This document shows, piece after piece, positions 21,895-31,642 of a stretch of DNA of 64,000 bases. The notes beneath the pieces are model-generated. The model was not told the DNA's origin. It searched no databases and saw nothing but the letters and a program-made list of their open reading frames with translations. Both the position numbers and the translations under genes were made by a program. The stretch is from the NCBI GenBank assembly GCA_028455995.1, contig JABELC010000016.1, positions 248,001-312,000 on the forward strand, read 5' to 3'. Source of the stretch: Scleromitrula shiraiana. Lineage: Eukaryota; Ascomycota; Leotiomycetes; Helotiales; Sclerotiniaceae. Positions within the stretch are counted from its first letter, which is position 1. Each line of letters begins with the position of its first letter.

Positions 21895-23670
21895 ATGGAA
21901 TTCCCGGGACTTCTGGGAGAGGTTTCCAAACATTGGTTCTTGGTTGGGATATTGAGTTTGAGCTTTTATGTGAGTTTTCCCTTAAATGCATTGGTAGAAC
22001 GTGTATGGGGATATCAGACTGAAATAAGATCGAATAGTTTGTAGCATCGGCGATATATAACCTGTACATCAGTCCCTTGAGCAAATACCCGGGACCATTC
22101 TTCGCAAAAATCTCAGGTCTCCCTTCATTCTACTAGTCATGGCGTGGTGATCGACATATTTGGATCTGGCAATGCCATCAAATATACGGTAAACTTCGCC
22201 TACTTTCCCAATATAGCTACACAACTAATAAAGAGGGTGTTAGGCGATATCATCCGAGTGGGACCAAACATTGTACTCGTAAACACACCAGCTGGATATC
22301 GCAGTATATACCAAACAAAAGCAAACGTGAAAAAATCACCATGGTATGAGTTTTGGCCAAATCGCACTACTCAAACGGTCACGAACAAGACGATCCATGT
22401 CAGAAAGAGAAGAATATTAAATACAGTACTCTCTGATAAGACGATCAAGTCAGTGGAAGCATTCGTCATTCAACATGTTGATCGATTATGTGGATTGTTG
22501 ACATATAAGAACTCCGAGGAGTGGACAGAGCCAAAATAGATGTCAGGACTTATGGATCATCTGATCTTTGATCTTTTTTGGGATCTTTGCTTTGGAAAAT
22601 CGCATGGTTTGAAGGAATCTGGTGAGAATTCTTTGAGAGTTCTTCCACATAAATTGCAATAATATGAGCATGTAAAATGCAGTAAGTTTAATGGTTCTAT
22701 CTATTGCTTTCAAGAAATATACTAAGTAAATAAGATTGCAAGATCACCTGCTGTAGATTTTCTGGTGTGGTTGAAGCCGTATGGACTCAATTATATACGG
22801 GAAAAGATAAACCCAAGGGGGCTTCGCCAATTTTTCCTGTTTGTTCGATCAAGTCCAATGCAAAGAACATTACTCGAAAAGGAACAAGAACTTTCGCAAA
22901 ATAAGGTCCGAAAAGAGATGTTCCACTACCTATATACGGCCAAAGACCCAGCCACGAGAGAACCCGCCTATGGCCAACTGGAGCTTTATGGAGAATTGAT
23001 GTTATTGACAGTTGCTGGAACTGATACTACCACAGCATCACTGTCTGGTTTTTTCTTCTATACCACCCTTTATCCCCGGGTATATGCAAAGTTGACGCGC
23101 GAAACTAGAGACTCCTTTGGTTCTATCGATGAAATATGTGGAGGTGCGAAGCTTTCAGCATGTCACTACTTTCGTGCTTGTATAGATGAGAGCATGCGCA
23201 TGACTCCTGCTGTACCAAGCGAGTTACCTCAAACAGTATTGAAAGGTGGATTGAATGTTGACGGAAAATTCTTTCCCGAACAAACTAATGTAGGAACATC
23301 CGCTTGGTCACTCAATTATAGTGACAGTTATGAAGATCCTTACGTGTTTCGCCCAGAACGTTGGATTGTCTCCGAGAGTGACGGTGTCAGTGCTAGAGAT
23401 GTAGAACGCGCGAACGAGGCCTTTAATCCGTGGTTCATTGGTACTTACAACTGCGCTGGACAGAAACTTGCTATGCTAGAGATGACAGTCATCATTGCAA
23501 GTATTCTGTACCGCATGAACTTGAGGAAGCTAGAAGGAGATGAACTTGGTGGTGGATCCCCAGAGCTCGGTTGGGGAAAAAGACGAAGAAACCAATTCCA
23601 ATTGCAAGATAATTTTATTTCGGGCAGGAATGGGCCAATGGTGCAGTTCAAAAGAATAAATGCACGATAG
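21895..23670 (+). pseudogene. Cytochrome P450 pseudogene
   Basis: Recognisable exons: 21895-21969 (membrane anchor), 22038-22188, 22244-about 22681 and 22735-23670, with good introns at 21970-22037 (GTGAGT), 22189-22243 and 22682-22734. The anchor segment leads into the proline-rich hinge (PLSKYPGPFFAKISG). The last exon has the I-helix AGTDTT, the ExxR motif ESMR, RPERW, and the haem-ligand loop FIGTYNCAGQ. In a microsomal P450 these would bind haem, oxygen and the reductase. Three lesions break it: TAG at 22134-22136 (in PSFY*SWRGDRHIW), TAG at 22537-22539 (EPK*MSG), and a frame change near 22650-22660, where the frame meets TAA while the next exon needs another phase. The exon after the lesions is open for over 300 codons, so decay looks recent. 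A read-through or assembly explanation is less likely with three lesions. Confidence 0.8.
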
Positions 23671-24857
23671 TATGTTGATAGGTGCTTACCGATCTAGTTA
23701 AATGCTACTACAATAAGATGATCAACTCAAAGGATAAACACAATATCTACCTACGAGCCATAGATATATGGACATGGGCAGGCATCAAGTACACTAGTAT
23801 TCCGAATGCTGATTTATGCTTAAGATATTGATGATAAGAATATCTATCATGGGCTAGTGCTCTTCAATTTACTTGAGCCGATCTAAAAAAGTCCCGATGC
23901 ACTTGCTTGAGGACTAGTATATACGAAAACACGGTGAATGACTTGGATATGCAATGCAACAAGGTTGAAATTTGAAGATGAACTTGATTTCGTAAAGAAT
24001 CAGCACAATTTCTCCTATCACTAACTCTAATGAGGCTCTCATTATGTATATGAACCGAACATATCAGAATTTCGATGTTGGGGACACTCAGCCCTTCGCT
24101 AGGTATGTGGTCCAACTAGGCAAAGTATTTGGATTAGTCATACCGGTATCTGCATATTTCGGGCAGGAGAATGGCAGATCAAGTCTTGCTATGGCGGATG
24201 GGGAGTTGGCTCCCTCGTCGAATACGGATGCGGAGGATTTCTTCGCGTATAATAGAACAGCTAATGGGGAAGAGACTTTAGCGTTTAATTTTGGTGTTTA
24301 ATGATGATGGGACTTCCCCAACTGATGGTGTGTCTGGAACGATCATGGAGAATGGCAATGTATGAAATCAATAATGAAGAAGAAAATAAACAAGCTCCAT
24401 CGATTAATGCTAAGTCTTACAATGCTGTGGACATGTGGGTGTGGCTGTGTTTGTGGCTGAAAATATTACTTAACCCCTCCTCTCAAGACACTTCATTCCT
24501 TATTTCATACAATTAATTTGATGCATACTTCCAACAAATTTCCAATATGATTCAAGATGGTTTGGCAACTTATCTTGCATCTGAATAAGATGCTTCATCC
24601 TAGCAAAACCTGTCACTAAACGGGGGAACGACGTCCGAATTTAAGTATCTTTGATTTTGGTTAAAACTGCTAATTATATCTAATAATCCGAAAACCCGTT
24701 CTTCATATTGCTGGCTTACTGGGAATAGAGACATCTAGACTTTCATGTCCAGACCTTCAAGTATCATCATCCCTTACTACTCAGAACATATCCGCCGTTT
24801 CACAATGTCCACGTCCAGCAAATTTTCTCTAAACTCCACCTCACAATATTCTTCACT
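23671..24857. other. Intergenic; possible gene remnant at 24044-24303
   Basis: A plus-strand frame at 24044-24301 (85 codons, ending AFNFGV) has fairly normal composition but no recognised motif and no splice partners. It may be a remnant or chance. Nothing else was found. Confidence 0.4.
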
Positions 24858-26159
24858 TTAGGTAGCTCTAGTACTTCTTCTTAGTGCTACCAAGACACAC
24901 CTTTCAGCTGTGTAGCCTTTAGCTAGACATTGATCGCAAGTAGGAACACTACCCGTGCAAACTTTTTTCCTGGTTTTAAGACAAGCCTGGCACCTATTCT
25001 TGACTGGTGTCTGGGCTTTGTTAATACGACTGTTGTTCTTTGCCACTTGAGGAAGTGTGAAAGAGATATCTGCTATATCTACAACTGAAGCGACATGAGA
25101 TGTTTCGCTATCCCAATGTCTCCCTACATCCTTCATCGTAGTATCCAACTCACTACCTTGAACTGGTTGAGGAAATGGCCAACCTTCCCTCTCAAATATC
25201 AGTCTGGTAAATAGTGCCTCCTGCTCATCCGAGTAGACAAGACGGGATGATTTCGGTGCTGTATCCCAAGCACGTTGCCAAAAAGAATTACTAGCAGATA
25301 TTTTATCTGGATCACCATTTGGCTCACCGACAATAAGAGCAATATTTGACGGTGGAAGACCTCTTCGAGGAAAATCATCAGGTCGAGGACGAAGGACAAA
25401 AGGATTCGAGAGAGTAGAAGTGTGTTCGAAATGCAGGCTATTGATTTTAGAAATAGAGGCAGGTCCTTCGCCGGCAGTGATAGATTTCTCGAAACTTGAG
25501 GTATCGGATTCTTGAAGGGCGGCGATAAAATCTCTATCAACTGCAAAATTTTCTTTGAGAAATGAATCACCAGTTCTTTGACAATCGAAGGATTGAGCAA
25601 TAACGTTGTGTGGCTCACTGAGAATGAGAGCCTGAGCTGCTATAGTCGCAAGATAATCAGTATTTGGATAATCAAAGTCCTCAGAACTGAATGATTCCAC
25701 AGATTTCCCTCTGGGCTTTGAAGAAGTGGGTGTACTGGAAACATCTGAATCATCATCTAAATCCATAAGATCGTGATGCAAATCAGTTTCGGCGCGAGTA
25801 AAGGAAGAAGTTTTAGGTCTGACACTACTGCGTGGTATCCCCTGTCGTCTAGGTGGGCTATTTGCGGAGACAGAAGTGCTATCTGGTATCTCTAGATTCT
25901 GAGATGAAATAGTTACCGAGACCATGGTGCTATCAGGAATCTCAGATGAGAGATCTCTAGAAGTTGTTGGGTTTTTAGCCCTTGCAGATGGTTGATTTCC
26001 CATGTTCATTGATTGTGTGTTTGTTTGCTGATAATCATCTTGGGAATCTAGAACATGAAGAAAAAAATAACTCCAATAGATAACCATTTTATTGAAGATT
26101 GCAGTTAGAATCAAGTACAGGTATGGTGGTTTGATTGCTGAAGAACGGTTGAGATCCAT
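24858..26159 (-). CDS. Protein with C-terminal zinc-cluster-like motif
   Basis: An open frame of 433 residues from 26159. The first ~48 residues are hydrophobic and unlike the rest, so translation may start at MNMGNQPSARA (26009), giving 383 residues. Most of the protein is Ser/Pro/Thr-rich and disordered, with a short more ordered stretch (SNSFWQRAWDTAPKS; EQEALFTRLIFEREGWPFP). Near the end it has six cysteines, CQACLKTRKKVC then CDQC and a last Cys, spaced C-x2-C-x7-C-x6-C-x2-C-x9-C. This resembles the fungal Zn2Cys6 cluster (C-x2-C-x6-C...C-x2-C-x6-8-C), including the basic residues after the second Cys, but the spacing is off by one and the cluster sits at the C-terminus rather than the N-terminus. 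It could be a DNA-binding regulator; this is inference. Confidence 0.7.
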   Translation of the reverse strand: MDLNRSSAIKPPYLYLILTAIFNKMVIYWSYFFLHVLDSQDDYQQTNTQSMNMGNQPSARAKNPTTSRDLSSEIPDSTMVSVTISSQNLEIPDSTSVSANSPPRRQGIPRSSVRPKTSSFTRAETDLHHDLMDLDDDSDVSSTPTSSKPRGKSVESFSSEDFDYPNTDYLATIAAQALILSEPHNVIAQSFDCQRTGDSFLKENFAVDRDFIAALQESDTSSFEKSITAGEGPASISKINSLHFEHTSTLSNPFVLRPRPDDFPRRGLPPSNIALIVGEPNGDPDKISASNSFWQRAWDTAPKSSRLVYSDEQEALFTRLIFEREGWPFPQPVQGSELDTTMKDVGRHWDSETSHVASVVDIADISFTLPQVAKNNSRINKAQTPVKNRCQACLKTRKKVCTGSVPTCDQCLAKGYTAERCVLVALRRSTRAT

Positions 26160-26863
26160 AGCTCTTCTGTAGCAGCCGTGTATGCTCTAAACAATAGCAG
26201 ACAGAGAAACATTCACTCAGGAAACTTCTTTAAACCAGAAAAACGGCTTTCCTCTCGAAGTTCAGTGGCAGTCAAGTACTATCTCTTATAATTTGAAAGA
26301 ATATAATCCAAGCATACATGCTTGATCATTACCAAGATCTAGATGAATGCTTAGCCTCACAAATAAAGCTATCCACAATATTCACTACCTCCAAGGTCAT
26401 TTTACTACATACTCTCATCTGAATATATACATCCACCTCAACGGACACTCAGAGACCTGGCAGAAAGGTAAACGAAAAGAGAGGATCCTTTAAAAAATAT
26501 ATCTAAAATCCAAAATAGTAAAACTACGGTCAAGTCGGAGACGATCTTGACGAAGGTAGAAACCGAACCAATTTTGGGCCTGGGTAGGTTTTTTATCCGT
26601 GAGGTCAACTCGCTGAGGCAGAGGTGAACACTTCTCGACATTGGATTTTGTCTACTAGAATATATAAGGGTGTGTTGAAGTCGTTAGCTCGATGAGGTGT
26701 TAGCCTCAATTTGGTTGTAAGATCCTGTTTCTCATATATCAAATGTTAATTCCCTCATCATATTTTTCCCATCGTTTCACGTTTTTTACCTTCTATAATT
26801 ATATAACACATACACAGAGTACTAATCGGTACAGCTTCTTAGCTGAAATGCATTCTATACCAT
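26160..26863. other. Intergenic, no gene supported
   Basis: This holds the promoter of the zinc-cluster-like gene and the 3' flank of the next minus-strand gene. Nothing else was recognised. Confidence 0.5.
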
Positions 26864-27614
26864 TCACATACAAATCGCAAATGCCAAGCTAGAAGCCACT
26901 ACAAACACAGTAGTCCAAATTCCCACCATTCCATCACCACCCATCAAATGAGCACCAACCGACTTCGCAGTCTGCTGCGGCTGACCCGGTTTACTACTCG
27001 ACTCATTGCTTGAGCTTGTATTTGTTGGAGGAGTTGATCCGTTTCCCAGGTTCGTCAACGTATCATCACCTACAAAGCTGGCTGAAATGCCCGTAGCATT
27101 CGTACAAAATTCTGATGCTGAAGATAAACTTCCATTTATGAATTTCACCGCCGCGCACTACATTTTCATCTCATCAATTAACTTCATTCCTCTACAGAAG
27201 AGGAATACCACAAACCTGATATTGAACTCCATCTTCTGCATGCTGAACCACCTGCAACAAACCGGTCTTCCCAACCCACTCCTTATCAACTTCTATATCG
27301 GTCCAACAAATTGAACCCAGACCATAAACCTCAACAATCGGTAATAAATTGCTCCAGTTTGTGGCAGTCTCGCCTAAGGCGACACGAAAGATAAATTTAG
27401 ATTGAGGATGGAGAGTCGAAATTGCTACGATATTGTTCGAGATAGGATAATCGCTTGCATTGGAGAGTGATGGGGTGAATCCTCCGCAGGGAGCTGTAGC
27501 TTCTTTCTCGGAGGAAAATCCAAGGGAGTCGGGAGAGTTGAGTATGAAATGCGAGAGGACTGGCTGCGTTGATAGCGAGAGCAGGAGGATGGGGAAAATC
27601 ATGAGAAACTTCAT
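26864..27614 (-). CDS. BIM1/X325-like copper-binding GPI-anchored protein A, 2 exons
   Basis: Exons 27614-27216 and 27157-26864 join across a 58 bp intron (GTTTGT donor, ATGTAG acceptor) to give 230 residues. The start at 27614 (MKFLMIFPILLLSLSTQPVL S) begins a signal peptide; an in-frame ATG ten codons upstream would spoil it. Cleavage after Ser21 leaves a mature N-terminal His (HFILNSP), as in the X325/BIM1 family, where the N-terminal His forms part of a copper site. Four cysteines are placed as in gene B (TAPCGG, SICWTD, QYQCAAV, SEFCTN). A Ser/Thr/Asn-rich stem is followed by a hydrophobic tail (WTTVFVVASSLAFAICM), the usual GPI-anchor signal. Known family role: lytic polysaccharide monooxygenase-like fold without polysaccharide oxidation; Cryptococcus Bim1 aids copper uptake. 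It is divergent from gene B at 28327. Confidence 0.88.
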
Positions 27615-28326
27615 TGTTGCTCGTCGACAATAGTTTCTGTTCAAGTAATATGTATGTTGAACTTTTTGTCTTTTATTCCTTTTTGAAGTTTAAGTAGTTT
27701 TATCAGATTGAAGTACAATAAAGTGTCGAATGTCTATACGATATTAACCCCACATATAATAAAAACTATTCACCCCACCTCATTCTATATTCCCTCCCCA
27801 ATTCCAAGAGTCCATCCAGTATTCTCCCAGTGCGCTTATTTGAGCAAGATTTCACACACCGTATAACCCCAAATCAGCTTACAAAAGAAATGTATAAAAT
27901 CCATTGGACCAAAAAAGGTAATTTCTTTGTCCGCCAAGAACTAACGCCGCAGCCACAAAAACATCTAATTGGTGGGACTTTACGTCGCCAAGAGTGGAAG
28001 GCTGCAGCTTGAGCATGTTTTCATGTGGTCAGCCTTTTCATCTGGGGCTATTCAGATAATGTGAAGATTTTTAATTGAAAGGATATCTGAGTGGATAAAG
28101 AGGATATGGGTTGAGCAAGTTCTGAGGTAATTGGAGAGATTGGGAGGGGATGGGGGATAGGGAAGAGATTTGAATCTGTAAAGTGTTTATAAACAAAACG
28201 GAATGATATCCCCTCCTGTTCTACATCTTCAAAAGCATAAAGATCCTTTACCTTGTCCGACTAGAAACATCAAACAACCATCAAGATTCGAACTCCATCT
28301 TTCCAATACTCTGTCAAAATATCAAA
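27615..28326. promoter_or_regulatory. Shared divergent upstream region of the BIM1-like pair
   Basis: The 712 bp between the two start codons must hold both promoters. I see no clear TATA box pair. A short Cys-poor frame at 27830-28012 is not convincing. Copper-responsive elements could not be identified by eye with confidence. Confidence 0.5.
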
Positions 28327-29587
28327 ATGGCAAACTCCCTCCCCCGCGTACTCCTCCTCTTCACACTCCTCACCTCCCTCGTTTCCGCCCATTTCACACT
28401 CAACTATCCCTACTGGCGTGGTGATTCATTTGAAGCACCAGCTTCACAATGGACCTACCCATGTACGTACTCTATTATATTGCCCTCTGATCCTCCCTAT
28501 CTTTTTCCAAAATGCCCTACCACCTTTGTTCTCCTTCTCCCACAAACTAACATATTCCCCCTTCATCAGGCGCCGGAGTAAATACAACCACAAACCGAAC
28601 TCTCTATCCTACAACTTCATTTCCTGTCGCTCTAACTCTTCATCATGATTTTACCTATATCTTTGTTAATCTAGGATTGGGCAGTAATGTCTCGTAAGTT
28701 CTTTTCATTCTATTGCCCCTTACATATCTCTAATCACGTTCAATCACGCTCAATTTCCTCTCATCCAAATCTCCTATCTGACATAAATCTATAGCAATTT
28801 CAACATCTCATTAACACAAACCCCGTTGAATGAAACCGGAAAAGGATCCCTTTGTCTAGGTGATTTCACCTTACCAGAGGGTATTAAGGTCGAAGATGGT
28901 ATGAACGCCACGCTTCAAGTTGTTACCGTTGGCGCTAGTGGTAGTGCTTTGTATAACGTGAGTCTTTTTGGATTATTTCTTCTGATTTACTTCTTTTTAT
29001 ATGTTTGATGGTAGATCCAAGTAATGGAACAAGTGATATGTAATCTGATGGGTGAGATGCAAGTGTATCTCAAATCATCACGTTTAATCACTAATGATGG
29101 GGATCTTCTACGACTACTCGTTTCATCTCTCTGATGAAGTCTTATCTATGATGAAGAACAGATCTGCAAGTTTCTATCCGACTATTTCACTCGCACCTCT
29201 GTTCTTCCCCTTCTCCTTCCTTCGCTTTCACCTCCAACCCTCTCCCCTATCATTCTCTCTAACATCAACCCCAATCTCCTACCAACCATCTAACACACAT
29301 TCCCTTCCACTCAGTGCGCAGATATAACATTCTCCACCAATACCACCGCCCTCTCCCCCTCCTCCAACGACACCTCATGCCCCACCACCCCCGGTATATC
29401 CGTCACCAACCTAATCTCGAACGAAACCTCCCCCGTTAACAAAAACTCGTCTGAGAATGGTACTGCGACGGGAAGTGGTGCTGCTAGTAGTAGTAGCGCC
29501 GCTAGTTCTGGTGAGCGGAGTGTTCGATTGAGTGGTATAGTTGTTTTAGTAGGACTGTTGGGATTGGGAGTGGGATTGATTTGTTAG
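28327..29587 (+). CDS. BIM1/X325-like copper-binding GPI-anchored protein B, 4 exons
   Basis: Exons 28327-28462, 28570-28693, 28795-28957 and 29315-29587 join in phase to give 231 residues, nearly the same as gene A. Introns are 107, 101 and 357 bp; the last is long for this window. The signal peptide MANSLPRVLLLFTLLTSLVS A is followed by a mature N-terminal His (HFTLNYPYWRGDS). The four cysteines match gene A (WTYPCAG, SLCLGD, LYNCADI, TSCPTT). Many N-glycosylation sequons (NTT, NRT, NVS, NET, NAT) are present. The C-terminus has a Ser/Ala/Gly stem and a hydrophobic tail (LSGIVVLVGLLGLGVGLIC), a GPI signal. Expected place: outer face of the plasma membrane or cell wall, binding Cu(II). Sequence identity to gene A is modest outside the shared motifs, so any duplication is old. 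Confidence 0.88.
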
Positions 29588-29660
29588 TTGATGATTTGAA
29601 TGGGAGTGTGATGAATAGGAAAGGGAGAAGTTGAGAGCTTTATGGGTGGGATGGGATGTG

Positions 29661-29725
29661 ATATGATATGATATGATATGATATGATATGATATGATATG
29701 ATATGATATGATATGATATGATATG
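29661..29725 (+). repeat. Pentanucleotide microsatellite (ATATG)13
   Basis: Thirteen perfect copies of ATATG, just past the stop codon of BIM1-like gene B, probably in its 3' untranslated or flanking region. A useful length-polymorphism marker. Confidence 0.95.
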
Positions 29726-30414
29726 ATGTGGTAAGATCAAACAAAATCTTATCTTAGGATATTAGTGAAAAAATACCCCTAGTTTATCAATTAGAAAATG
29801 AACCCCATTTGAATATTCACTTCTTTGGTGACATGGCTAACGGACTGGTAGATAAATGTATGAAACAACCAATATCTAAAACACGGTTGCTATTAGGATG
29901 TCAACAGAAGAATCTTCCAACTTCACTAATGTAGGGTAGTGTACTATTGAGAAACGCAACTCATTCCTTCAAACTCCACAATATCACAAGTTAACATAAA
30001 ATTCTACCATCACTTGTTGCTTGCTATAAACAGCACAAATGCAATTTACATAATATCATGCTCATTACAAAATGAAGCGCAGCAAACCTACACAAGGAGA
30101 AGGGAAAAGTATAAGGGACCTTTTCCCTCCATTCTCAAGTGTTCACCTCCTTTTTCGCACTCATCTCTTATTGCCCACCCTCTACCAACCAACAACATTT
30201 TAAGCACTCTAACTATCCCCAATTTAAAAAGCGACTTCCAATCCCCAATTTCAACTTTCCTCCCCAACCCCATGGAGTTTCAAATTCATTTCCTTATAAG
30301 TCCCTGGTATCTTCCTCCCCCCCCCCACCTATTATTTTGTAATCTTTCTGGTATATTCAATTGATTGCTGTACTGTATTCCTCCTTACCTTCATATTCTT
30401 CGCACCCTCTACTC

Positions 30415-30732
30415 TTTTCACTTCCACTTCCACTTCCACTTCCACTTCCACTTCCATTTCCACTTCCACTTCCACTTCCCCTTCCCCTTCCCCTGTTCGT
30501 CCACCCCCTCAACTCTCTCTTCCTTAATCTCTTAGTCCTGTCAACTTACACCTCCATTCTTCTCCCACCATAATACAAACAATCATCACCTTCATCATTT
30601 CCTCTCCTGTCCATCAAATCCTCTACTACCTCCGACTCTCCTACTTTTCTCCTTCCTCCTTTCTCCTTCCTCCTTTCTCCTTCCTCCTTTCTCCTTCCTC
30701 CGCTCTATCTCTCCCCCCCCCCCCCCCCCCCC
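30415..30732 (+). repeat. Polypyrimidine tract with hexamer, 14-mer and poly-C arrays
   Basis: CACTTC hexamers at about 30415-30490, about four copies of TTCTCCTTCCTCCT at 30646-30701, and an uninterrupted run of 20 C at 30713-30732. The complementary strand is G/A-rich and could form triplex or quadruplex structures. Such runs are also prone to sequencing error. Confidence 0.85.
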
Positions 30733-31642
30733 TTCTCTCTCTCACAAGCTCCTCCGCAACACAATTAATTCCATCCAATCTATATAATCCATATAGTCCC
30801 TCATCCATTACCCGGCCCTCTCAACCTCAATCCTAACCCCAACTCCCTATCCCCTTTCAAATCCAACCTCCCCACAAACCCCCCCATGAAACCAAAACGC
30901 ACCAAACCGTAATCCAAAAAAAGAAAGATATTTTCATTTCCTCAAATCCCGATCTCTAAATAGCACAGTCATCCATTCATGTACACTCACATTCATGTAC
31001 ACTCACACTCATTCATACCCACTTCAAAACCACAGAATCCGTCTATAATTATCGCAATCGCAATCACAATCACACTCACACACACTTCCAAATGCCACAA
31101 TACCCGCAATGTATTGACGATATTGATATTCATAAACCTAACTAACTAACTACCCCCTCCTACCAAGCCATTTAAAAGACAATCAGACTATTAACAATAG
31201 AAAGCACCGGGTATCATAGGAATATACGTATGCATGTACGTCTGCATGTATGTATGCGTGTATGTATAATAGGATCACCAGCCAACCAACCAACCAATCA
31301 ACCAGTCCGAGCCGACTCCACTCAATTGTATGTATGTCGCTCATCGCTCGTTACCAATGTCAATGTCAATCTGAATATCAACCTCAGCACAGCCCAGCCA
31401 ACCAACCAACCAAGTAGTCCATCCATCCATCCGTCTATAGTCATGTACCGCAATGTAATGCAACGCCCAAGTAAAGAAAAGGAAAGAAAGGACAGGAAAG
31501 TAAAATAGGTATAGCTGTAAAGGAAAGAGTCCATATCAAGAGAGCAAGAAAGTAAGCAAGCAAGCAAGCAAGCAAGCAAAACCATACCATCAATCCACAC
31601 TCTCACTCCCCTTCATACTCCATCAATCACTCACCAACTCAC

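Larger units (their letters stand above)
29588..31642. other. Intergenic, simple-sequence-rich, no gene
   Basis: About 2 kb with no supported gene. It holds a pentamer array (29661-29725), a CT/CACTTC-rich block (about 30415-30500), 14 bp pyrimidine repeats (about 30646-30701), a run of 20 C (30713-30732), and short AACC, ATGT and GCAA arrays between 31140 and 31580. The long one-strand pyrimidine bias from about 30370 to 30735 is striking. Confidence 0.6.

Noticed and set aside
23436..23470. Loss of the Arg in the P450 haem loop (GTYNCAG)
   Set aside because: Tyr at this place is common in several fungal P450 families (GPYxC type), so it is not evidence of decay.
24044..24303. 85-codon plus-strand frame ending AFNFGV
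   Set aside because: No homologue recognised and no partner exons; kept only as a note in the intergenic entry.
28279..28296. GTTCGAATC on the minus strand, like a tRNA T-loop
   Set aside because: The flanking bases do not form a T-stem and no cloverleaf could be drawn.
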